Part shown: one piece after another, positions 26,413 to 34,775 of the stretch | Layout: each line of letters starts with the position of its first letter | Position numbering within the stretch: position 1 is the stretch's first letter | Origin: Halorientalis regularis | Lineage (GTDB): Archaea > Halobacteriota > Halobacteria > Halobacteriales > Haloarculaceae | NCBI RefSeq assembly: GCF_023698535.1 | Contig: NZ_JALJCL010000005.1 | Span: 186,001 to 250,000 of the forward strand | Direction: 5' to 3' | Length of the DNA: 64,000 nucleotides | Program-made: the position numbers and the translations under genes | Notes under the pieces: generated by a model | Told to the model about the DNA's origin: nothing | Databases searched by the model: none | The model's input: the letters and a program-made list of their open reading frames with translations, nothing else

Positions 26413-26685
26413 ATGGACACCGTCCAACTGTTCGTGGGGGTCCCCGGTGGACCGGAACTGCTCATCATCCTCGGCATCGCCGTGTTACTGTTCGGTGCGA
26501 ACAAACTGCCAGCCCTGGCCCGATCCTCGGGGCAGGCACTCGGCGAGTTCAAGAAGGGACGCCAGGAGATCGAAGCCGAACTCCGCGAGGCCGCGGAGAG
26601 TACGACGGAAGACGACGGCGACGGCGGGCCCGAGACCGGAGCGGACGCGAACGGGGCGGAAGCCAAGGCGGCGGACGTGGCCTGA
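26413..26685 (+). CDS. tatA: twin-arginine translocase subunit TatA
   Basis: The 90-residue protein has a short periplasm-side start, one membrane helix (GPELLIILGIAVLLFGANKL), and the diagnostic hinge FGANKLPALARSSGQALGEF. An amphipathic helix (KGRQEIEAELREAAE) and an acidic tail follow. TatA forms the protein-conducting part of the Tat system, the main secretion route in haloarchaea. tatC is not adjacent. Several twin-arginine substrates are encoded within 12 kb. Confidence 0.92.
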   Translation: MDTVQLFVGVPGGPELLIILGIAVLLFGANKLPALARSSGQALGEFKKGRQEIEAELREAAESTTEDDGDGGPETGADANGAEAKAADVA

Positions 26686-26780
26686 TCGGCGATTCGGTTC
26701 GGGGAGTGACTGTCGGCGCTATTTTTCCGAGCGACTTCAGAGCGAGCGACGACACCGTGTGATCGGAAAAGAGCGTGCGT

Positions 26781-27404
26781 TCAGTCGTCGCGTCCGTCGG
26801 ACGTAGCCTCGATCTCGTCGGCGGGCGGAATCGTCGTCTCCGGCGGCCTGTCGGCCGAGCCGACGACCCGGCGCTGGTCACGGAGCGTGTGGTAGCTCGC
26901 GACGGCGGTAAACAACAGCGTGACGGCGAGGGCGTAGCCGAAGGCGCCGAGGCTGGCGAAGGGCTGGACGCCAAGCGCCGCGATGGCGACGAGTGCAGTC
27001 GCGACGCTCCCCAGTGCCAGGTAGAACTGGCTCCAGGGAATCTCGTCGGCGGCGACCAGGTCGAAGTAGATATCGAACTGGTCGATGGTCTCGGTCAGGG
27101 CCACGACGCCGCGGTCGCTGTCGTAGGCCACGACGCCCAGCCGGTCCATCTTCGGGAGATGGGTCTGGTGGAGTGCCGTGTACAGCCGCTTGCGTTCCTT
27201 GGGCTTGACCTGCTCGCGTTCGACGCCGTTCTCCCAGGCAGCGAGCTGTTCGGAGAGGTCCCTGATCGTCACCGGTTCGTCGATCCGTTTCAGGTAGTGC
27301 AGGGTGTACCGCCGTCGTCTGTTGCTCAACGTCTCGAAAATCGTCTCCGTCGACAGCGACCCCTCGTCGGCCGCTGTTCGTTCTGCCGCCTGCGTAGTTG
27401 CCAT
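26781..27404 (-). CDS. membrane-anchored winged-helix regulator (DUF7344-like)
   Basis: The 207-residue protein has an N-terminal winged helix (SNRRRRYTLHYLKRIDEPVT, IRDLSEQLAAWENG, LYTALHQTHLPKMDRLGVVA) and two membrane helices at about 128-175. The same order, including LHQTHLPK, is in the protein at 27541-28074, so the two are paralogues. Membrane-tethered regulators of this type are numerous in haloarchaea, with unknown signals. A leader is likely: a TATA-like TCTTTATCTCGG lies 40-50 bases before the ATG. Confidence 0.75.
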   Translation of the reverse strand: MATTQAAERTAADEGSLSTETIFETLSNRRRRYTLHYLKRIDEPVTIRDLSEQLAAWENGVEREQVKPKERKRLYTALHQTHLPKMDRLGVVAYDSDRGVVALTETIDQFDIYFDLVAADEIPWSQFYLALGSVATALVAIAALGVQPFASLGAFGYALAVTLLFTAVASYHTLRDQRRVVGSADRPPETTIPPADEIEATSDGRDD

Positions 27405-27540
27405 TGACCCACCCGTAGTATCGTAGTGGTCATCCGAGATAAAGACCTAGCGTATATCGAGCCTATTCCGCCTCGATTGTGGAAGTTTTCGAAAATATAA
27501 CGACAGGATAGTAACGAGTGGTCGGATTCCCGTCCGTTCG

Positions 27541-28074
27541 TCACCGTCGCCAGTTCACCAGCCCGCGCAGGCGGCCGCCGCGACCGCCGAGCAACTGATA
27601 GCCCGTCGAGAGCGCGAACACGGCGAGCAAGGCGCTGGCGAACACGAGCGGGTCGACCGCGCCGAACACCGGCAGGTCCGCCAGCGAGGCGACGACCGAG
27701 AAGAGGCCGCCGATCCCGAGCGCGCGGTAGTACTCTCCCCAGGTGACGCCGAGGCCGTTGACGGTGTCCATGTAGCGGTGGAGGTGCCGGCTCTCGGGCC
27801 GCGGGCGGACGAGTTTCCGGTCGGGGTCGTAGTCGACGAGGCCGAACGCCTGCAGTTTCGGGAGGTGGGTCTGGTGCAAGGCGTTGTAGACGCTCTCGCG
27901 CAGGGGCCGTGGCGCGGGCGTGACACCGGCCTCGGCGGCCGCGATCAGTTCCGACAGGTCACGGAGCGTCACCTCCTCGGGTCGGCGCCACAGCGCCGCC
28001 AGTGTCTCGCGCCGGCGCGCGTTACTCAGCAGGTGGTGGACGTCCGACTCCGGGATCGACGCGTGCGAAAACAT
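27541..28074 (-). CDS. membrane-anchored winged-helix regulator, paralogue
   Basis: The 177-residue protein has a winged helix at residues 10-95 (SNARRRETLAALWRRPEEVT, LRDLSELIAAAEAG, YNALHQTHLPKLQAFGLVDY). Two membrane helices follow at about 118-160, then a short basic tail. Its start lies 302 bases from the divergent SipW-type surface locus, and the shared interval is packed with a repeated ACCGTA-like motif. It is therefore the best local candidate for that locus's regulator (inference). Confidence 0.75.
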   Translation of the reverse strand: MFSHASIPESDVHHLLSNARRRETLAALWRRPEEVTLRDLSELIAAAEAGVTPAPRPLRESVYNALHQTHLPKLQAFGLVDYDPDRKLVRPRPESRHLHRYMDTVNGLGVTWGEYYRALGIGGLFSVVASLADLPVFGAVDPLVFASALLAVFALSTGYQLLGGRGGRLRGLVNWRR

Positions 28075-28376
28075 TCTCGATTTCAGGGACGTGGCACGGT
28101 ATCTTACGTATAGTCCGCGTACCGAGAGGGCAGCGGCCTGTTACGGATCGGTACGGGGACTGGACCGAGCGGTACGGTCGGGCTACGCGACCCATCGGAG
28201 GCGATACGGACACCGTATTCTGGGGGTCGAAACCGGTATCGAGACCGTACAAACGGACGTTCGAGGCCTCGAAACGGCTGAATCACTGCATAGGTAATAC
28301 CCCATCCCGCCTGGACGGAAGTAACCCGAACCGGGCCGACCCTGGGTGGGACGACCGGGCCGGGGTGGAACCAACC
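28075..28376. promoter_or_regulatory. divergent regulatory interval with repeated CCGTA/TACGG motifs
   Basis: This 302-base interval separates the membrane-bound regulator from the surface-protein locus and has no gene. It carries repeated CCGTA or TACGG cores: ACGGTA 28096-28101, GTACCG 28119-28124, TTACGGATCGGTACGG 28141-28156, GGTACGG 28171-28177, the palindrome ATACGG-ACA-CCGTAT 28204-28218, and CCGGTATCGAGACCGTAC 28233-28250. An AT-leaning gcataggtaatac at about 28288-28300 could be the core promoter for the gene at 28377, giving a leader of about 50 bases. Similar motifs precede the gene at 30903. Confidence 0.5.
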
Positions 28377-29252
28377 ATGACAGACAACAATCCGAAACTG
28401 TACGACCTCTCGCGCCGCAAAATGCTCGCCGGCCTCGGTGCCGTGGGCCTGGCCTCCGTGGGTGCGGGTCTCGGGACGAGCGCGTACTTCAGCGACACCG
28501 AATCCTTCTCGAACAACAGCCTCACCGCGGGGACACTCGACATGAGCGTCAGCGCGGACGTGGTGGCCGCCAACCAGTACTGGATGGACCAAGGCGGCCT
28601 CGATATCTCGGTCGTCGCCGACAGCCAGGAGCCGGTCTTCGGCCTCCAGGTCGACGACATCAAGCCCGGCGACTGGGCGATTGTCTGCTTCGAGATCAGC
28701 GTCGGCGACAACCCCGGCTACGTACAGGTCGCGACGGAGAACTTCGCGCAGTCCGGCGGTGTGAACCCCGAACCCGAACAGGCCGAGGAGGGCGACGCGA
28801 ACAACGACGCCGACCTGGGCGCGGCCCTGCTGACCACGGTCTGGCAGAGCTACGACGACAGCGGCGACCGCGCGGGTCTCTCGACGCTCGATCCCGTGTT
28901 CAACAACGCCAGCGACCTCCTGACCATCGACTACGCCGAACCCGACGAAGACGGCGTGGCGGGCCTCGACGCCCACTACACCAACGCGGTCGAGGCCGAC
29001 GGCGTCCTCTCGGGCGGCTACATCGTCAAAGACGACACCGGCGTCCCGATGCTGGTCGGCAGCGACTCCGACGGAACGGACTCCGAAGTGGCCGACACCT
29101 ACGAGTTCTGCCTCCTGCTCGAACTGCCCTACGAAGTCGGCAACGAGATTCAGGGCGACGGCATCTCCTTCGATCTCGTGTTCGAGACCGAACAGGTCCG
29201 GAACAACGACACCCCGTTCGCGAACCAGACGAACAGCACCTCACAGAACTAA
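28377..29252 (+). CDS. SipW-dependent TasA/CalY-like secreted protein
   Basis: The 291-residue acidic exported protein has an N-terminus with LYDLSRRKMLAGLGAVGLAS, a hydrophobic core and GTSAYFSDTE, then NNSLTAGTLDM. This is the SipW-cognate signal-peptide pattern (cleavage near the 'AYFSDTE' turn) combined with a twin-arginine pair. The mature part is a Gly/Asp-rich beta-sandwich ending in the repeat-family signature LLLELPYEVGNEIQGD and ETEQVRNNDTPF. The same ending occurs in the next protein. In bacteria such proteins (TasA, CalY) polymerise into matrix fibres; that role here is inference. It is the first gene of the locus; the next ATG follows after three bases. Confidence 0.8.
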   Translation: MTDNNPKLYDLSRRKMLAGLGAVGLASVGAGLGTSAYFSDTESFSNNSLTAGTLDMSVSADVVAANQYWMDQGGLDISVVADSQEPVFGLQVDDIKPGDWAIVCFEISVGDNPGYVQVATENFAQSGGVNPEPEQAEEGDANNDADLGAALLTTVWQSYDDSGDRAGLSTLDPVFNNASDLLTIDYAEPDEDGVAGLDAHYTNAVEADGVLSGGYIVKDDTGVPMLVGSDSDGTDSEVADTYEFCLLLELPYEVGNEIQGDGISFDLVFETEQVRNNDTPFANQTNSTSQN

Positions 29253-29255
29253 ATC

Positions 29256-30677
29256 ATGGCAGAAGACAACCAACTCTACGACCTCAGCCGGCGCAAAGTG
29301 CTCGCTGGACTCGGTGGCATCGGCCTCGCCTCGGCTGGCGCAGGACTCGGGACCTCCGCGTTCTTCAGCGACAGCGAATCGTTCATCGGGAACAGCCTCA
29401 CCGCGGGGACGCTCGACCTGAAGCTCGACTACAGGGCGACCTACCAGGGCGGCGCGGGCCGGCTGGCGGCGCTGCAGCAGAACTACCCGGACGCCGAGGT
29501 CCTCGATGACGGCGTCTACCTGCTCGATCAGGCCCCCAGCCCGGGGGACATGCAGGAGTGGGAGAACTACGTGCAGGGCGACGACTTCGTCTTCTGTACG
29601 CCGGAAGCCGACGAGTTCCTCGTCAACGGCGACGGGGTCCCGGTGTTCACGCTCGACGACGTGAAGCCCGGCGACTACGGCGAAGTGACGATCAGCATCC
29701 ACATCTGTGACAACCCCGCCTTCCTCCGCCTGGTCGGCGAACTCGGCGAGAACGCCGAGAACGGCCAGAACGACCCCGAAATCGCCGCCGAGGGGGCGGA
29801 CGCAGACGGCATCGGCGAACTCGCAGACGAGATCCAGGTCTGTGTCTGGTACGACGAGGACTGTGACAACGTCTACGAGCCCACTGGCACCGGCCAGGAT
29901 CAGGAGCTGGAAGTCGCGCTGGTGAGCGACGTGTCCGGATCGATGCAGGGGACGCCGCTGTCGGCGCTGAAGACCGCGGCGAACGACTTCGTCGACAACC
30001 TGTCCTCGCCCGACGAGGCGGCGGCCATCTCGTTCAGCGGGTCGGCCCAGACCGACCAGGAGCTGACGACCAACTACCAGGCCGTCAAGGCCGCGATCAA
30101 CAACTACTTGGCAGGTGGGTCGACCTCCATCGCCGCCGGGATCGACGAGGGGGCCGACGAACTCCTCAACGGAACCAACGCGACCACGGGTGCGTCGAAA
30201 GTCATGATCCTGCTGAGCGACGGGAACTCCAGTGCCAGTACGGCCCAGTCCGCGGCCACCGCGGCACAGAACGCGGGCATCCGCATCTTCACCATCGCGC
30301 TGGGCAACGCGAACACGAGCCTGCTCGAATCGCTCGCGTCCAGCCCGGACGACGCGTTCGTCGCGCCCGACCCGGCCGACCTCGACACCGTCTACGCCGA
30401 GATCGCACAGATCGTCCTCGCGGGCGAGCAGAAGATCCTCGAAGGGTCGATGGCCGAGGTCTTCGCGGAACTGTCCGAGGGCGTCCTGCTCGACGGGAAC
30501 CGTCAGGAGGCGGGCGTCCAGCCGTACCCCGGCGTGACCACACAGTGTCTCGGCTTCGAGTGGGAACTGCCCTTCGAGGTCGGCAACCAGGTCCAGTCCG
30601 ACTCCGTGGCCTTCGACATCGGCGTCGAGGCCGAACAGAGCCGTAACAACGACGCACCGTTCGGCCAGTCCATCTGA
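29256..30677 (+). CDS. SipW-dependent TasA-like protein with inserted von Willebrand A domain
   Basis: The 473-residue exported protein has the same SipW-type signal as its neighbour (SRRKVLAGLG ... GTSAFFSDSE ... NSLTAGTLDL). The TasA-like fold runs from about residue 45 to 205, and its C-terminal strands resume at about 430 (FEWELPFEVGNQVQSD, EAEQSRNNDAPF). Between them lies a complete von Willebrand A domain (about 217-390) with the metal-ion-dependent adhesion site intact: DVSGSM (225-230), Thr 290 in GGSTSI, and Asp 322 in LLSDGNSS. Such sites bind a divalent cation and a ligand carboxylate. A tip- or side-mounted adhesin on the putative filament is the simplest reading (inference). Confidence 0.85.
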   Translation: MAEDNQLYDLSRRKVLAGLGGIGLASAGAGLGTSAFFSDSESFIGNSLTAGTLDLKLDYRATYQGGAGRLAALQQNYPDAEVLDDGVYLLDQAPSPGDMQEWENYVQGDDFVFCTPEADEFLVNGDGVPVFTLDDVKPGDYGEVTISIHICDNPAFLRLVGELGENAENGQNDPEIAAEGADADGIGELADEIQVCVWYDEDCDNVYEPTGTGQDQELEVALVSDVSGSMQGTPLSALKTAANDFVDNLSSPDEAAAISFSGSAQTDQELTTNYQAVKAAINNYLAGGSTSIAAGIDEGADELLNGTNATTGASKVMILLSDGNSSASTAQSAATAAQNAGIRIFTIALGNANTSLLESLASSPDDAFVAPDPADLDTVYAEIAQIVLAGEQKILEGSMAEVFAELSEGVLLDGNRQEAGVQPYPGVTTQCLGFEWELPFEVGNQVQSDSVAFDIGVEAEQSRNNDAPFGQSI

Positions 30678-30695
30678 GCGAGGGCAGTCCCTCGC
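30678..30695 (+). terminator. hairpin directly after the vWA gene
   Basis: GCGAGGG-CAGT-CCCTCGC forms a perfect seven-pair stem that begins at the base after the TGA stop. It could end or trim the two-gene transcript 28377-30677 and separate it from the coupled genes starting at 30903. There is no T-run, so an mRNA-stabilising role is equally possible. Confidence 0.45.
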
Positions 30696-30765
30696 CGCCG
30701 GACCGTTCGCGGACGGCCACTCGACCCGCGCGTCGGTTTTCAGTACACAGCGAGGCCGACCGACG

Positions 30766-30833
30766 AACCGTAGGACGACCGTACCGCCCGCGGCGGCCCG
30801 GGAAACGGGCCATAGGGAGACCGTATCGGTCGG
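30766..30833 (+). promoter_or_regulatory. ACCGTA motif cluster before the second surface transcript
   Basis: The 225-base gap before the gene at 30903 contains AACCGTAGGACGACCGTACCG (split as two ACCGTA copies, 30766-30786) and the perfect palindrome GACCG-TAT-CGGTC (30819-30831). These repeat the cores seen upstream of 28377, so both transcripts could answer to one regulator. A possible start region is ccatacctatgcc at about 30843-30855. Confidence 0.4.
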
Positions 30834-30902
30834 CCACGAGTCCATACCTATGCCGACGGGTAGCCTGGAGAGAGTAGCGAACGGCAGCACGGAGAGACAA
30901 CA

Positions 30903-31712
30903 ATGCAACTGACACGACGGAAACTGTTGGGGACCATCGGCATCGGAGCGGTCGGTGCCGGTGTGCTGCACGGCCGAAGGGGGCCGGAGTACACCCACTA
31001 CACGTACGCGGCGACAGCGGACCTCGACGACCGGCGGGTCAGGGTCGCCTGGTACGAGCGGTACAACGGCGACTTCCGGGAGAACCAGACCGGGACGACG
31101 GCGAGCCTCGACGCGACGCTCAACCCCGAGACGGACCCGGCCTACGTCACCGAAGCGACGTACGTCACGGACGCGTCGGGACCGGTTCTCTCGGTGGGCG
31201 ACGTGATGCCCGGCGACGAGGGGGCTCTCGTCGTCGGCCTCGAAGCGGTCGCGGACGCCGATTTCGTGCCGGAACCCATCGACGTGTGGTTCCGGGCCAC
31301 CGTGACCGGTGACGACGAGCGCGGCATCAACGGTCCCGAATCGAGGGCCGGTGACACGACGGCCGGCGACGGGGAGCTCGACGAGGAAGTCCTCGTCGAG
31401 GTCTGGAACGACGGCTCGCCGCTCGGCACCTGCGACGGGAACAGACAGTTCGACGAGAGCCTCGAAGACCCGCTGGTGGCACGGGCCCCGATGCGGGAGG
31501 CGTTCGGCGCGGCGAGTGCCGCCGGGTCGACGACCGGCCTGCTCGCACTCACGGGACTCGACCCGGGGGAGAGCCGGTGTGTCGCGCTCGCGTGGACGTT
31601 CCCGTACGACGCGGCGACGAACCGGTCGCAGGGTGACAGCGCGACGTTCGACGTGGCGTTCGGCGCGGTGCCGGCCGGCGGGGAGAGCCCGTTCACCGCG
31701 GAGGCGCGATGA
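30903..31712 (+). CDS. secreted TasA-like family protein
   Basis: The 269-residue exported protein starts MQLTRRKLLGTIGIGAVGAG, a twin-arginine-type signal. The SipW 'YFSDTE' turn is not present here. The mature part is acidic and beta-rich. Its end, CVALAWTFPYDAATNRSQGD followed by SATFDVAFGA, corresponds to the 'ELPYEVGN.iQgD..sFD' ending of the first two proteins, so it belongs to the same fold family. It contains a Cys pair in LGTCDGN and SRCVAL that might form a disulfide. Its stop overlaps the next start by four bases (ATGA). Confidence 0.7.
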   Translation: MQLTRRKLLGTIGIGAVGAGVLHGRRGPEYTHYTYAATADLDDRRVRVAWYERYNGDFRENQTGTTASLDATLNPETDPAYVTEATYVTDASGPVLSVGDVMPGDEGALVVGLEAVADADFVPEPIDVWFRATVTGDDERGINGPESRAGDTTAGDGELDEEVLVEVWNDGSPLGTCDGNRQFDESLEDPLVARAPMREAFGAASAAGSTTGLLALTGLDPGESRCVALAWTFPYDAATNRSQGDSATFDVAFGAVPAGGESPFTAEAR

Positions 31713-32830
31713 GCCTGACCCGACGGCACGTGCTCGCCTCGCTGGCCGCCGGCGGTGCCGGTGCCCTCACCGGGACCGGCTCGGCCGCGCTACTGGGCGA
31801 CACCGAGACCGGCCGGCACAGCCTGACGACCGGGCTGGTCGACCTGCGGGTCGAGTACTGGCTCGTGGACGGCCCCGGCGCGGTCGGCGGGATCGACCCG
31901 GCCGACCCCGACGGCGTCGTCGACGGGCCGCGCATCGACGTGCCGGTCGAGACGCTGGACGACGACGAACCGCGGGGGAGCATGCTCGTACGCTTCGCAC
32001 TGCCCCAGCCCGACGGCGGGGCCAACAACCCCGCGAGCCTCTGGCTCCGGACAGCGTGTCCGGAACCCGACCCGCTGGCGGAGTTCCTCGAACTCCGACT
32101 GTCCTCCGCCACCGCGGACGGGACGGTCGACACCACTATCGCCGCGGGGTCGCTCCGCGATGTCACCGAACAGGTCCGGGCGGGCGTCCGGCTCGACCCG
32201 GCCACCGCGACCGACGAGAACGGCTGTCTCACCGACGAGACGTTCCTCCTCGTGGAGTACGACCTCGGACTCTACGTCGGCGACGGGACGACCAGTCTCC
32301 CGCTGTACGTCGCGGCGACGCAGTGTCGCAACGCCGATCCGGCGACGAACCCCTTCGGCCCCATCGACGAGGAAGATTGCCCGCCGGGGTACGTCTGTGA
32401 CTGCTGCTGGGCCATCGGGAAAGTCGAGATCGACGATGGCGGCTTCGATGTCGGACGGACCTACGAGTTCACGGAAGGCGTCGTGGGCTACGGCATCCGG
32501 GTGACCGACACGGACGGCGACGACGCTGTCGCGTTCGAGCTGGTCGCTACCGATGGTGGCGTCGCCCCGCCGCTCTGTGAGGTCCGGGTCAAGGGCGGTC
32601 GCAACGAAGCGGTCTACGGCCGCGAGCCCGACACCTACGGGACGACGACCGATTCCCTCGACGGAAACACCGACGGACTGGTCTCCACGCCGGCGAATCG
32701 CAGCAACGGGGACGGCTACGGGATCAGCTACGTGCTGGTGAAGGTGTGCGCGCCCGAGACCGGGTGGGACTGCCCCGACGACCTCGTCCGGTCCGCCGCG
32801 AGTGGCGGCGGGCCAGGGAGGGGGCGATGA
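31709..32830 (+). CDS. secreted SipW-type surface protein, longer member
   Basis: The 373-residue exported protein starts MSLTRRHVLASLAAGGAGAL, then GTGSAALLGDTETGRHSLTT, a recognisable but eroded SipW-type region, followed by GLVDLRVEYW. The first 230 residues resemble the TasA-like domain (SLPLYVAATQCRNADPATNP). A second, Cys-containing domain begins CPPGYVCDCCWAIGKVEIDD, with strands such as YEFTEGVVGYGIRVTDTDGD. The five Cys between about 218 and 230 suggest a metal site or disulfides. It overlaps both neighbours by four bases, so the genes are tightly coupled. Confidence 0.7.
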   Translation: MSLTRRHVLASLAAGGAGALTGTGSAALLGDTETGRHSLTTGLVDLRVEYWLVDGPGAVGGIDPADPDGVVDGPRIDVPVETLDDDEPRGSMLVRFALPQPDGGANNPASLWLRTACPEPDPLAEFLELRLSSATADGTVDTTIAAGSLRDVTEQVRAGVRLDPATATDENGCLTDETFLLVEYDLGLYVGDGTTSLPLYVAATQCRNADPATNPFGPIDEEDCPPGYVCDCCWAIGKVEIDDGGFDVGRTYEFTEGVVGYGIRVTDTDGDDAVAFELVATDGGVAPPLCEVRVKGGRNEAVYGREPDTYGTTTDSLDGNTDGLVSTPANRSNGDGYGISYVLVKVCAPETGWDCPDDLVRSAASGGGPGRGR

Positions 32831-33852
32831 GTGGTCTGCGGGAACGCGTGACTGCCCGGACTCCCTCGGCCAGACAGGCCGGAGCCGTGCTCGGAACGCT
32901 GCTGGTGATCGCCCTCGTCGTACCCTTCGCGGTTTTCGCCGTCCCGCAGGTAATCGGTGCGGACCACGGCTTCGTCATCCTCTCGGGGAGTATGGAACCG
33001 GACATCGCGCCCGGCGACGTGGTCATCGTCGACGCCTCGGCCTCGGTCGGTGTCGGTGACGTGATCACGTTCTCGGAGGACAGTGACGTACCGGTGACAC
33101 ACCGGATCGTCGCCGAGGAGAACGGACAGTGGGTGACGAAAGGCGACGCGAACGAGAACCGCGACACGCGGCCGGTTTCGGCCGAGAACGTCCTCGGGAA
33201 GGTCGTCCTCACGATCCCGTTGATCGGACACGTCGTCCTCTGGGTGAACACACCGACCGGCTACATCGGTCTCGTGTTAGTGCCGTTGCTCCTGTTGCTC
33301 GGCAACGAACTGCTCTCGTGGGCACGGGGGCGCAACGGCGCGGCCGACGAGGGAGCAGGTTCGGCCAACGCGAACGACGAACGTGACGAGGGAGTCGACC
33401 CGGACCCCGCCGTCGTGGCCGAGTCGGCGGACGGGGCGAACGGCGGCACGGAGACAGAACCAATGACACACACGATGCGCGAAGAACACGAGCGGCCGGT
33501 AGCGTCGACTGTGGCCGCCGAATCGGCGGAGTCGGCGTCGGTCACCGTCGCCGTCGCGGACCTGAAGCTGAGCCTCCTCGCGTCGCTGGCGCTGTCGGTC
33601 TACGCCGCGGTGAACGTCTACGCGGAACTGCAGCTGGCGGGGGCTCCCGATCCAATCTCGGTCGGTGCGCTGACGGCCGGCCTGCTCGGGCTGTTATTCA
33701 CGGGCTGGGTGACGGGCCACGCGTGGTACAGCGCCCGGAAGACGCGCCAGGCGGCCGCCGCCGAACCTGACGACGCGGGACAGGCGGACTGGCCGATGCC
33801 CGATACCGAGACCGACGGCGGTGTCGAGAGCGACACGGAGGCGAAGCGATGA
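32827..33852 (+). CDS. SipW-type signal peptidase I (Ser/His, ER type)
   Basis: The 341-residue membrane protease has a signal-anchor helix at about 20-42, the catalytic Ser 55 in LSGSMEPDIAPGDVVIVDA, and His 92 in VPVTHRIVAEENG. The Ser-His pair (rather than Ser-Lys) marks the SipW/Sec11 branch. A helix at about 137-158 follows, then an acidic linker of about 80 residues and two more helices near the C-terminus, longer than typical SipW. Its position inside the operon, overlapping the genes on both sides, indicates that it processes the neighbouring SipW-type precursors. Confidence 0.88.
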   Translation: MSGLRERVTARTPSARQAGAVLGTLLVIALVVPFAVFAVPQVIGADHGFVILSGSMEPDIAPGDVVIVDASASVGVGDVITFSEDSDVPVTHRIVAEENGQWVTKGDANENRDTRPVSAENVLGKVVLTIPLIGHVVLWVNTPTGYIGLVLVPLLLLLGNELLSWARGRNGAADEGAGSANANDERDEGVDPDPAVVAESADGANGGTETEPMTHTMREEHERPVASTVAAESAESASVTVAVADLKLSLLASLALSVYAAVNVYAELQLAGAPDPISVGALTAGLLGLLFTGWVTGHAWYSARKTRQAAAAEPDDAGQADWPMPDTETDGGVESDTEAKR

Positions 33853-34775
33853 GCCACGCGACGGTCGTCTGCTTCGTCGCCGCGGTCACGATCTTCGCGG
33901 CCGCGACGGCCGGCTTCGGCAGCGCTGCGGGACTCCTCGCCGACGAAGAGGGGTTCAACGCGACCTTCGACGCGAGCGTCGACGCCGACCGCCTCGACGT
34001 TCGCGAGAACCCCGACGAGTCCGGGGTGCGGGCGACCGACGAGCCCGTCCGGCCGTCTGCACTCGCGACTGACGGCACCGACGGGTCGGACGCCGACGGC
34101 ACGGGCGACAGCCCCGAGCCCGAGTCGCCCGTCCCCGAACCGACGGACAGCGACGACGGAGCTAGCCAGCAGGGGGACGGCGAGACCGGGACGCCCGCGA
34201 CGGACGGAGACCAGGGCGACGACCCGGCCGACAGCAGCGACGGTGAGGACGCCACAGCGTCCGACGACGATCCGGTCGTGGACTCGTCGGCCGACACGGA
34301 CGGAGCGACGGACGCGTCCGGTGGCGACGCCGACACCGAGAGTCCCGGGACCGGCGGTGGGACGGACGGTGTCGCGACGAGCGACCCCGACGATGACGGG
34401 AGTAGCGACACTGCGGACGCTGTCGACAGCGGCGACACGTCGGGTGACGCCGACGGCTCTGCCACCGGCGACAGTGCCGACACCACCACCGGAGACGACG
34501 GTGAGTCGGCGGACGCGGACGGCGGATCGACCGACACCACAGGCGAGTCCGACGGCGGCAGCGACGGTGGTGACGCCGGAAGCGCCGGCGACGCTACGTC
34601 CGCTGGGTCGGACGGCGGCGAGAGCGATGCCAGTGGGGCGGACGGCCCGAGCGGCGAATCCGACGGGAGCTCCGAGAGCGGTTCGGAGAGCGAGGGAGAC
34701 GGTGGGGCCGACGACGGAGGGGACAGCGCGGAGAGTAGCGACACGTCCGGTACGGCGGCGGACGGGACGGCGTGA
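33849..34775 (+). CDS. acidic Asp/Ser/Gly/Thr-rich secreted low-complexity protein
   Basis: The 308-residue protein begins with a hydrophobic helix (ATVVCFVAAVTIFAAATAGF). The turn AAGLLADEEGFNATFDASVD resembles a worn SipW cleavage region. From about residue 75 to the end it is almost only Asp, Ser, Gly, Thr, Glu and Ala, with no hydrophobic anchor at the C-terminus. A chain this acidic would be extended and heavily hydrated in brine; a spacer, stalk or matrix polymer is the natural guess. Short DGG/SDG/TGD units recur but are not an exact tandem repeat. It overlaps the peptidase gene by four bases. Confidence 0.65.
   Translation: MSHATVVCFVAAVTIFAAATAGFGSAAGLLADEEGFNATFDASVDADRLDVRENPDESGVRATDEPVRPSALATDGTDGSDADGTGDSPEPESPVPEPTDSDDGASQQGDGETGTPATDGDQGDDPADSSDGEDATASDDDPVVDSSADTDGATDASGGDADTESPGTGGGTDGVATSDPDDDGSSDTADAVDSGDTSGDADGSATGDSADTTTGDDGESADADGGSTDTTGESDGGSDGGDAGSAGDATSAGSDGGESDASGADGPSGESDGSSESGSESEGDGGADDGGDSAESSDTSGTAADGTA

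Noticed and set aside
28096-28250. CRISPR-like repeat array
   Set aside because: The repeated CCGTA cores are short, irregularly spaced and in both orientations; there are no equal-length repeats and spacers. No CRISPR array was found in the window.
33849-34775. Cell-surface adhesin with C-terminal anchor
   Set aside because: The acidic tract runs to the stop codon with no hydrophobic helix or PGF-type sorting signal, so it is called a secreted or N-anchored low-complexity protein instead.
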